Of a stretch of DNA of 64,000 nt, positions 29,883-36,556 are shown one piece after another. The DNA lies in contig CAJXUA010000018.1 of the NCBI GenBank assembly GCA_913060695.1, forward strand, positions 1 to 64,000. Direction: 5' to 3'. Source of the DNA: an uncultured Gammaproteobacteria bacterium (GTDB taxonomy: Bacteria; Pseudomonadota; Gammaproteobacteria; Pseudomonadales; Pseudohongiellaceae). The notes under the pieces were generated by a model. It saw nothing but the letters and a program-made list of their open reading frames with translations, was not told where the DNA came from and did not search any database. The position numbers were made by a program, and so were the translations under genes. Positions within the stretch are counted from its first letter, which is position 1, and the number at the start of each line of letters is the position of its first letter.

Positions 29883-31022
29883 ATGAGCATGGTATTAAAT
29901 GAAGATCAGTTGATGCTCAAGCAATCGGCACAGGATTTTTGTCAGGCTAATGCGCCAGTAAGTGAGCTGCGCCGCGTACGCGACAATCGAGACCCCGATG
30001 GTTTCTCTCGGGAGCTGTGGCAGCAGATGGTCGCGCTTGGGTGGGCTGGCATGGCTATTCCGGAAGAGTATGGCGGCTTCGGCTTCGGCTATGGTGGACT
30101 AGAGGTGGTCTTGGAAGAGACCGGACGCAATCTAGTGCCTAGCCCCCTAGTCGCAACGGTGCTGTTGTGTGCAACCGCGATCAATCTAGGCGGCAGTCAG
30201 GCGCAAAAGTCTGCGCTCCTACCGAGCATTGCGGCGGGCGAGTTGCTCATGGCCCTAGCGCTGGAAGAGACGGCCTTCCATAATCCTTCTAGAATCCAGT
30301 GCAGTGCCCAGAGCAATGGCACGGGCTTCGTGCTCAACGGCCATAAGACCTTTGTGTTGGATGGCCATGTTGCAGACCAGCTAATAGTCGTGGCACGCAC
30401 CAGTGGTGCACGCGACGATACTAGCGGTATCAGTCTGTTCCTAGTGGACCGCGACACACAAGGCCTTAGCATAACGCGCTCGGAGATGGTGGACAGCCGT
30501 AACAGCGCGAATATTCAGTTACAAAATATACAGCTTGCCGAGGACGCCTTGCTAGGCGAGCTCGGCAAGGGCTATGAAATATTGGAGAAGACACTCGACG
30601 TCGCGCGCATCGGCGTGGCTGCAGAGATGCTGGGCAATGCCCAGGAAGTCTTCGATCGCATCATCGACTACCTAAAGCAGCGCGAACAGTTCGGTGTGTT
30701 GATAGGCGCGTTCCAAGGCCTGCAGCATCGCGCGGCAACCATGTATAGCGAGTTAGAGTTGTGTCGCTCTGCGGTGCGACGTGCCTTCGCTGAATTGGAT
30801 GGTGCACAGGAAGATGTGCCTGCCCTAGCTAGCGTAGCGAAGGCGAAACTTTCGGAGATACTTGGGCTGATCAGCAATGAGGGTGTGCAAATGCACGGAG
30901 GCATTGGCATGACGGACGAGTTCGATATCGGCTTCTATCTCAAACGAGCACGGGTAGTGCAGGCGCTGTTAGGCGACGCTGCGTTTCACCGAGATCGCTA
31001 TGCGAGCCTGAATGGGTTTTGA
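29883..31022 (+). CDS. Acyl-CoA dehydrogenase family protein, small subunit type
   Basis: A 379-residue ACAD-fold partner of the preceding gene. The helical core is evident (KQREQFGVLIGAFQGLQHRA, QMHGGIGMTDEFDIGFYLKR), and the C-terminal catalytic motif is absent (VQALLGDAAFHRDRYASL). It matches the small subunit at 8476 in layout and end sequence, so the window holds two paralogous large/small ACAD pairs. Start ATG 29883 lies behind AAGGGGGGC, inside the end of the previous gene. A pair of inverted REP copies follows. Confidence 0.87.
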   Translation: MSMVLNEDQLMLKQSAQDFCQANAPVSELRRVRDNRDPDGFSRELWQQMVALGWAGMAIPEEYGGFGFGYGGLEVVLEETGRNLVPSPLVATVLLCATAINLGGSQAQKSALLPSIAAGELLMALALEETAFHNPSRIQCSAQSNGTGFVLNGHKTFVLDGHVADQLIVVARTSGARDDTSGISLFLVDRDTQGLSITRSEMVDSRNSANIQLQNIQLAEDALLGELGKGYEILEKTLDVARIGVAAEMLGNAQEVFDRIIDYLKQREQFGVLIGAFQGLQHRAATMYSELELCRSAVRRAFAELDGAQEDVPALASVAKAKLSEILGLISNEGVQMHGGIGMTDEFDIGFYLKRARVVQALLGDAAFHRDRYASLNGF

Positions 31023-31067
31023 AATGACTGTGGCGTTTTCCAGCTGGACTTGAATAATACTCTGACG

Positions 31068-31154
31068 GTAGGAGCCTGCCCTGCAGGCGATCGGTCAAAA
31101 TCTTCCACAGATATTCATCAATCAGACCCGATCGCCTGCAGGGCAGGCTCCTAC
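31068..31154. repeat. Inverted pair of REP elements (BIME-like)
   Basis: Two 27-bp arms are perfect reverse complements: 31068-31094, starting GTAGGAGCCTGCCCTGCAGG, and 31128-31154. A 33-bp AT-rich centre separates them. Each arm also forms its own small hairpin. The pair fills the space between two convergent genes, like the other two REP copies in the window, as expected for REPs mobilised by a RAYT transposase encoded elsewhere. Confidence 0.92.
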
Positions 31155-31196
31155 AGTCAGTGGATTCTATCTAGGCATTAGCTAATGCAATCCACC

Positions 31197-32474
31197 CTAT
31201 TTATGCGACATCTCCACCGCATCGTATAACAGCTCTTTGCTCTTGAGCTGCAGTCCACGCGCATAGCCTAGATTGCGGTTCTGAATCATGCCCACGAACA
31301 CCAGGTCTTCCACTGGGTCTATCCAGAACCAGGAACCAGCGATGCCCCACCACCAGTAGCTGCCCTCAGACATGCCGCCGTTCTTGCTAGGGTCCATCAC
31401 TACCGCGAAGTCCAAGCCGAAGGCGTTGCCTGGGTAGCCAGGAATCTCGGTCTGCCCTGCTGGCAGTTGGTTCATGCGCATGAGGTCGACACTTTCGGGG
31501 GAGAGGATGCGCACGCCATCAAGCGTGCCACCATTGGCGACCATTTGAGCGAAGCGCAGATAGTCTCCTGCTGTGGAGGTCAGGCCGCCGCCACCGGATA
31601 GGAAGGGCACAGGTTCGATGAAGTCAGCATTTTCTGGGCTAGTAATGCCATTCGCGCTGGAGGTGTATTCCCGCGAGAAACGCGCGGCCTTCTCTGCCCC
31701 TAAATAGAAGCGAGTGTCTACCATTCCTAGTGGCGCGAAGAGGCGCTCCTGGAGGAACTCGTCGAAGCCCATGCCGGAGAGTTTCTCGACTAGATAGCCC
31801 TGTACATCCACCGATACGCTGTAATGCCACACACTGCCAGGTTGCTGCCGCAGCGGAATCTGCGCGAGCTTATCGATCATGTCTTGCAACGTAGAGTTGC
31901 GATCCAATACATTAGCTTCGTTATAGAGTGTGTCGACACGCGAGCGCGAGAAGGGCCCGTAAGTAAGGCCGCCGGTGTGGCTCATGAGCTCGCGCATGGT
32001 CATCTTATGGCTTAGCTCCTCCGCCATCGGGATGCCGTTGGGTGCGTCGTCTTTGGCGACGACAAGATTGCTGAACTCGGGGATGTACTTCTCGACTGGG
32101 TCATCGAGAGTGAACTTCCCTTCCTCGTAAAGCATCATCATGGCTACGCCAGTAATGGGCTTGGTCATGGAGAAGATGCGGAAGATTGTGTCCTGCGCTA
32201 TGGGGACCTGATTCTCGAGGTCTTGGTAGCCGTAGGCGTCGCGCTGGACGATCTTGCCATGGCGGGCCACTAGCGTGACGATGCCGGCGAGTTGGCCCTT
32301 GTCGACCTCCTCGTGCATGCCTGCGGTGAAGGCGTTGAGCGCGCTGCTGCTCATGCCCACGTCCTCAGGTGCTACCTGTGCGAGATCGCGCTCTGCGGCG
32401 TGTCCCACAATGGTCGCCAAACTGAAAATCAACGCAAATCCTATGCGTGTTAAACCATTCGTTATTGTTCTCAT
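31197..32474 (-). CDS. Serine hydrolase, class C beta-lactamase family (EstB-like)
   Basis: A 425-residue exported protein: signal sequence residues 1-26 (FALIFSLATIVGHA), then a beta-lactamase/transpeptidase fold. The nucleophile motif is S102-M-T-K105 (RIFSMTKPITG) and the second motif is Y218-S-V (VWHYSVSVDV). The WWGIAGSWFWIDP region near the end takes the place of the KTG strand. This variant is typical of esterases and amidases of family VIII rather than of antibiotic-hydrolysing enzymes. ATG 32474 follows AGGGGGAAGC; the frame beyond, to 32669, lacks coding character. It lies 216 bp after the haem locus and may have its own promoter. Confidence 0.85.
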   Translation of the reverse strand: MRTITNGLTRIGFALIFSLATIVGHAAERDLAQVAPEDVGMSSSALNAFTAGMHEEVDKGQLAGIVTLVARHGKIVQRDAYGYQDLENQVPIAQDTIFRIFSMTKPITGVAMMMLYEEGKFTLDDPVEKYIPEFSNLVVAKDDAPNGIPMAEELSHKMTMRELMSHTGGLTYGPFSRSRVDTLYNEANVLDRNSTLQDMIDKLAQIPLRQQPGSVWHYSVSVDVQGYLVEKLSGMGFDEFLQERLFAPLGMVDTRFYLGAEKAARFSREYTSSANGITSPENADFIEPVPFLSGGGGLTSTAGDYLRFAQMVANGGTLDGVRILSPESVDLMRMNQLPAGQTEIPGYPGNAFGLDFAVVMDPSKNGGMSEGSYWWWGIAGSWFWIDPVEDLVFVGMIQNRNLGYARGLQLKSKELLYDAVEMSHK

Positions 32475-32690
32475 GCTTCCCCCTAAAGTCGATTCTGGAT
32501 TGCTCGTAGCTGAGCGAAAATCAAGACGGATATAAGCATACTCATGGCCTAATCTCAATCGCACAGGCAGCGTTTGAGACAGCAGGCCGGTGCGAGGTAG
32601 GAGGGTCTCAAAAGGATGTGTTAGGAAGGTGGGCTTGAGCGAGGAGTTGTTGAGCTTGTCCGGCCACAAGCTCTGGGTGGGATAATTTTC

Positions 32691-33617
32691 TTACGAACCA
32701 GTGTTTAGTTGATTCTCTAGCAGCACGACTTGCGCCTCGATCCACGCCGTAACGCTAGGATGGGGAATCAGTCCTTGCTCATCGGCACGATACTCGAGGC
32801 CTTCGAGAACGTTGGCATAGGGGCCAAAGCCGTGCACTCGATAGGGAATCACTAAGGCGGTGCCCCCCGAGGCGCTCGCATTGCTTACGAACTCACGAAC
32901 ACTCTCTTCTGCGCCTACGCGCTTCTCTTCCCAGTCCTCGCGCAGCGTAGCAACCTTCACAGAGCGGAAGGGATGCTGCTCGCGTAGCGCTGCGGTGCGT
33001 GCTTCTATCTGCGCTATCCAGCGCTGGTCTTCAGCGTCTGTCTCGGGGCCGTGGGCTAGGATCAGCACGTCCTCATGGCTTGGGTCTACGCTTAGGCCCA
33101 GCGCGCGGCTAAGGAGCACATGGGCCATCTGTGGAGCTTGGGCGAGGCCATCCTTGCTTAGTGCGAACTCGGAGACGCTATCGATGCGCCAGAATGCCAT
33201 GCTGTGCCCCATCCCTGGGGCGCCATGATCGCCATGGCCGGCATCCGTATGTGCGTGTTCGATCACGCGTTCGGGCGCACCTTCTTCTAGGCCCAGTATT
33301 TGCGCGGTGCGCTCATACCAGCTCTCGCCGCTAATGAAGAGGCGTACCACGCCAATGCGCTTAACGCCACGCTGCTCTAAGCGTGCTACGGCCTCTTGTA
33401 TTGAGACCGCATCGGCCATGCCGAAGGCGAGCTCGATGTCGTAGTCCTCGCTCAATGGGGCGACTGTATCTAGCACGCCTTGGTTCCACTCGTCGCTGCC
33501 TCCGTGGGCCATCACTAAGACCCCGAAGTGCCCCTCGGTGTGGGTGTCATTCTGTGCTAATACGCTTAGTGGACTGACAATGACTAGTACTAGCCACGCG
33601 CTCAATATTGCTTTCAT
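32691..33617 (-). CDS. Exported CbiX/SirB chelatase-like protein with His-rich loop
   Basis: A 308-residue protein with a clear signal peptide (LVLVIVSPLSVLA, cut near residue 21). Two lobes each open with a chelatase-type strand and His: LVMAHGGSDEWN (His38) and LILAHGPETDAED (His189). This is the two-domain CbiX/SirB pattern that inserts cobalt or iron into tetrapyrroles, normally in the cytoplasm. Between the lobes is a loop with five His in 18 residues (121, 123, 128, 131, 138). A third conserved-looking His is in YRVHGFGPY (262). It lies 37 bp after the haem receptor gene, so binding haem or moving its metal in the periplasm is a reasonable guess. Confidence 0.75.
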   Translation of the reverse strand: MKAILSAWLVLVIVSPLSVLAQNDTHTEGHFGVLVMAHGGSDEWNQGVLDTVAPLSEDYDIELAFGMADAVSIQEAVARLEQRGVKRIGVVRLFISGESWYERTAQILGLEEGAPERVIEHAHTDAGHGDHGAPGMGHSMAFWRIDSVSEFALSKDGLAQAPQMAHVLLSRALGLSVDPSHEDVLILAHGPETDAEDQRWIAQIEARTAALREQHPFRSVKVATLREDWEEKRVGAEESVREFVSNASASGGTALVIPYRVHGFGPYANVLEGLEYRADEQGLIPHPSVTAWIEAQVVLLENQLNTGS

Positions 33618-33654
33618 TGTGTACTCCTGAATTTCTGCATATGGAATGAGATGT

Positions 33655-35898
33655 TTAGAATTCGTAGTTGAGGCTTAACCTGAAATTTGTGCCGGGGGCT
33701 TGGGCCTTGGCGATGTTGTCACTATCAACTGCGGCTAGGCCTTTGATGCTGTTCCAGGCGGCATAGTCCGTGTTGAATAGATTAAACACGCCTGCTCGCA
33801 GCTTCGCGTGGGTACCTAGGTCGAGGTAGGCCACTAAGTCGACTAGTGCATAGGCCTCGCCGGTCACCCTATCGGGTGCGGACACGCGATCCTGATCTGA
33901 AGCAAGGGTGAGCAGAGTCTCCGCACCCCAGCGACCGCTATCGGCATCGAAACGCGTGCTGATCACGGCAGTAAGTGGCGACACGCTGTCTAAGGGGCGA
34001 CCACTGATCTTGTCCTCGCCTCGGGACCACGCGATGGCGCTGCGCAGTTGCCATGAGCGGTTGACTCTCCATGAGCCATTGAGCTCGGCGCCATAGATCT
34101 CTACTTCGCCGATATTGCTGTCCTGAAATAGGCTGATCCCGTTGACCTGACCTACCATCTGACTCTCTATGAAGTTGTCGTAGGCGTTGTGATAGATAGC
34201 GATGCCGACATTGCCGCGCGCGAACTCGCTGCGCAGTCCCGTCTCAATACCGAGGCTCGATTCCGCTTCTAGGTCCGGGTTGGGTACGGTGGCATAGCCA
34301 TGGCCAAGATTAACGAAGGCCTGATTGCTCTCGTCGAAGTTAGGGGGGCGGTACCCCTCAGCTACTTGTACAAACGCGGTGGTGCTTGGCGTAATGTCAT
34401 ATAGGGCGCCGAAGTTGAAGCTGGCGTGATTCTCCTCTACGGCCACGATCTGATAGCCGCCGAAGTTACTGATGTCCCCGCCACCATTGACGAGTGCATC
34501 GGTATGCGGATCCATCTCATAGGAGTCGTAGCGTACTCCCGGTATTAGGCGCAGTGCCCCGTCACCCACACTAATCTCATCCTGCCAGAAAATACCTGCG
34601 CGTGTTGTGGCGGTATCAGGGAAAGTCTTATTGGGGAAAACTTCCGGAGACGCGAAGGGATAGCTAGGAATTGCGCAGGCTAGGTCCCCCGTGCTGACCT
34701 GAATATCGCAGCGTTGGCGAGGGCGTGCGGTATCGGTGCGCTCGGCTGAGAATCCGTAGACCATGGCGTGCTGCAGCCCTTCGTTGCCAAACTGCTTCGT
34801 CAGAGTGATGCCGGCACCTGCGGTCTCTTGATTGAACTCGAAGTCCGAATAGCGCTGTGCCTGTGTGCCGCCGTAGGTCTGAGGATTGCGAGGGTTGATG
34901 AAGGAATAGCTCGTCCTGAGTTGCTGCGTCCTCTGCTCTCCGTCGGTGCGCTGCCAATGTAACTGGGTCTCAACTTGGTCGGCAAATGCAAGATCCGCCG
35001 CCCAAGAATGGTTCAGGCTAAGGCGCAAGCGGTCCGTGCTATCCATGCCATTGGATTCGAGCACAGAGCCACTGAGTTCGGAGTCGATGCGAGTGGCGAT
35101 CTCCTCTTCGGAGGAGTCGATGGTGAGGCGCAGGATATGAGCTTCGCTTGGCTGCCAAACACTCTTCCACAGCCACGCATTGGACTGGCCGTCCTGAGGG
35201 TTAAGCTTTAGCTCGTTAGGGCTCTCCATCTCCTCGAAGTTGCGCTTGGTAAATTGAACGACGGAGCCGATGTCGCCATTTTGGAACGCATAGCTTACTC
35301 CCGTCTTGAGCAGATCGTTGACGCTGCTCGCGCTGCTGCGCACGCTCAAGGCTGAACTCTTACCGTTTTTTAGGTAGTCGCGCGGGTCCTTGCTGCGCAG
35401 AATGACGGCACCACCCATCGCGTCGGCGCCATAGAGCACCGATGCTGGGCCCCGGATGATCTCTACAGCGCGTAGATCGTCCATCTCGAAGGCGTCTTTG
35501 CCATAGGATGAGGGGCCGGCCGCATAGATATCGCTACTGCGCACTCCATCGATAACGGTGAGTACGCGATTGCCGCCGATGCCGCGAATGGCAAAACCTT
35601 GGTTGCCGCCTCGTGAGGCGACGTCCATCGTGACGCCGGGCTGTAAGCGCGTCACTTCACTAAGGTCTTCGATGAGTTGTCGCTCGATCTCGTCGAGGCC
35701 AACGACCGACACAGTGCCGGCGATCTCGTCGACACTACGGGGCAGGAGTGTGGCCGTGACCATCACCTCCTCGACGCGCTCGGGAGTCCCCTGTGCGGCG
35801 ATAGTAGGGGCAATCAAACTACACGCGAGGGCGAGACTGAGTTTGCGTAATTGGGCTGGGGGTGTGGCAGGTGATTTTATGTTGCTTGTGCTTAACAT
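33655..35898 (-). CDS. TonB-dependent outer-membrane receptor, haem type
   Basis: A 747-residue outer-membrane receptor: signal peptide (ALACSLIAPTIAAQ), TonB box-like EEVMVTA, plug domain with GNQGFAIRGIGGNRVLTVIDG, then a 22-strand barrel ending in Phe (RLSLNYEF). The extracellular region carries the haem-receptor signature in diverged form, YRPP...GHGY...NPDL, near residues 515-540. It has a His near 530, where FRAP/NPNL receptors have their haem ligand. ATG 35898 follows AGGAGAG. With hemP upstream and a Fur box, it should import haem or a haem protein-derived ligand. Confidence 0.87.
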   Translation of the reverse strand: MLSTSNIKSPATPPAQLRKLSLALACSLIAPTIAAQGTPERVEEVMVTATLLPRSVDEIAGTVSVVGLDEIERQLIEDLSEVTRLQPGVTMDVASRGGNQGFAIRGIGGNRVLTVIDGVRSSDIYAAGPSSYGKDAFEMDDLRAVEIIRGPASVLYGADAMGGAVILRSKDPRDYLKNGKSSALSVRSSASSVNDLLKTGVSYAFQNGDIGSVVQFTKRNFEEMESPNELKLNPQDGQSNAWLWKSVWQPSEAHILRLTIDSSEEEIATRIDSELSGSVLESNGMDSTDRLRLSLNHSWAADLAFADQVETQLHWQRTDGEQRTQQLRTSYSFINPRNPQTYGGTQAQRYSDFEFNQETAGAGITLTKQFGNEGLQHAMVYGFSAERTDTARPRQRCDIQVSTGDLACAIPSYPFASPEVFPNKTFPDTATTRAGIFWQDEISVGDGALRLIPGVRYDSYEMDPHTDALVNGGGDISNFGGYQIVAVEENHASFNFGALYDITPSTTAFVQVAEGYRPPNFDESNQAFVNLGHGYATVPNPDLEAESSLGIETGLRSEFARGNVGIAIYHNAYDNFIESQMVGQVNGISLFQDSNIGEVEIYGAELNGSWRVNRSWQLRSAIAWSRGEDKISGRPLDSVSPLTAVISTRFDADSGRWGAETLLTLASDQDRVSAPDRVTGEAYALVDLVAYLDLGTHAKLRAGVFNLFNTDYAAWNSIKGLAAVDSDNIAKAQAPGTNFRLSLNYEF

Positions 35899-36004
35899 GG
35901 CATACTCTCCTAATGTTTCGGGAGAGTCGGGCTTGCTGCCTACGCTAAGACCGCGGTGCGCTTATGAGTACGCTACGGGGGAAAGCTTGAGTGGCTGGCT
36001 GGAC

Positions 36005-36166
36005 TCACTTGGTCAATATTAATTTTCGGTTTGCGGTAATGCGCAGGGTGTAACGCTCCTCATTGTGAATGATGATGAGCTCGCCCCTAGGCCCTAGCAG
36101 TTGTGCACTACTGATCTCCTGCACACTCGCTTTTTGGCGTTGTGGATCGGGTCGGTCTCCAGACAT
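36005..36166 (-). CDS. hemP: Haemin uptake protein HemP
   Basis: A 53-residue protein of the HemP/HmuP family. The whole C-terminal part carries the family pattern: EISSAQLLGPRGELIIIHN followed by YTLRITANRKLILTK. In other proteobacteria HmuP/HemP is needed for haem receptor expression or haem uptake, and it is usually the first gene before the receptor, as here. The frame continues to GTG 36190, but ATG 36166 with AGGAG upstream is the better start. The gene follows a Fur-boxed promoter and precedes the receptor by 106 bp. Confidence 0.92.
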   Translation of the reverse strand: MSGDRPDPQRQKASVQEISSAQLLGPRGELIIIHNEERYTLRITANRKLILTK

Positions 36167-36216
36167 GCTGAGCTTGGCTCCTGTAAACACGAAGTGGGAT
36201 TCAATTCGTTGCAGCG

Positions 36217-36264
36217 ATCATAGCAAGATTTTCTTAAGATGCAAATGAGAAGTGTTATCATTTG
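36217..36264 (-). promoter_or_regulatory. Fur box and sigma-70 promoter of the haem locus
   Basis: On the minus strand TTGCAT (36244-36239) and TATGAT (36222-36217) are 16 bp apart, a strong promoter about 50 bp before hemP. Immediately upstream and touching the -35 region is the palindrome with arms CAAATGA (36242-36248) and TCATTTG (36258-36264). Its core TGAGAAGTGTTATCA (36246-36260) matches 11 of 14 defined bases of the Fur 7-1-7 motif. Iron-dependent repression is the expected outcome. Confidence 0.8.
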
Positions 36265-36312
36265 AAGAATATATTCTATGGCGCTCCTATGGCAGGATAA
36301 AGCGCAGCTCGC

Positions 36313-36341
36313 TTGACAAAACGGCTCTAGCACACGATTAT
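36313..36341 (+). promoter_or_regulatory. Promoter of the trp leader
   Basis: A consensus TTGACA (36313-36318) is followed after 17 bp by GATTAT (36336-36341). The expected start of transcription, 6-9 bases further, falls at or within a few bases of the leader-peptide ATG at 36351, and no ribosome binding site is seen there. The transcript would therefore be leaderless or nearly so. The promoter is divergent from the haem locus. Confidence 0.65.
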
Positions 36342-36350
36342 CCCGTCCCT

Positions 36351-36434
36351 ATGAACACTTTGATTCTCAACATTTCCAGTCAAACCTATTTTTGGTGGCC
36401 CGTTTCGATGGGTTGCCACAAGGTTTATTGTTAA
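36351..36434 (+). CDS. trpL: trp operon leader peptide
   Basis: A 27-codon ORF, MNTLILNISSQTYFWWPVSM followed by GCHKVYC, with two adjacent Trp codons at 36393-36398. It ends just before a run of A and a terminator-like hairpin and precedes trpE(G), the classical layout of transcription attenuation: ribosomes stall at the Trp codons when charged tRNA-Trp is scarce. The length, the tandem Trp near the middle and the position are all as expected. The start lies almost at the predicted transcription start, as reported for the leaderless trpL of Sinorhizobium. Confidence 0.85.
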   Translation: MNTLILNISSQTYFWWPVSMGCHKVYC

Positions 36435-36470
36435 AAAAACCCCAAGGCCGCTCACGAATCAGGCGGCCTT
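36393..36470 (+). terminator. trp attenuator: pause hairpin and terminator
   Basis: The Trp-codon region TGGTGGCCC (36393-36401) can pair with GGGTTGCCA (36410-36418), including three G-U pairs, as the early 1:2 hairpin. AAGGCCGC (36444-36451) pairs perfectly with GCGGCCTT (36463-36470) over an 11-base loop and is followed by TCTCG, the putative terminator. A competing 2:3 antiterminator is not obvious by eye: GGGTT/AACCC at 36410 and 36438 is the best I see. The rest of the leader, to 36556, holds no other structure I can support. Confidence 0.65.
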
Positions 36471-36556
36471 TCTCGTAAGCTCTACCCCCCGTAATCCCTA
36501 CAGAAAAAGCGTCCTCCAGATCTCTGAATGCCTTGGCATAACTCGAGGGCTTGCGC

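Noticed and set aside
31023-31196. Intrinsic terminators at the REP pair
   Set aside because: The stems are strong but not followed by T-runs, and identical copies elsewhere show they are repeats; any termination would be a side effect.
31197-32474. Antibiotic-resistance beta-lactamase
   Set aside because: Ser-x-x-Lys and Tyr motifs are present, but the KTG motif is replaced and the layout is that of family VIII esterases.
32475-32669. 65-residue N-terminal extension of the serine hydrolase
   Set aside because: It precedes a perfect signal peptide that starts at ATG 32474 behind AGGGGGAAGC.
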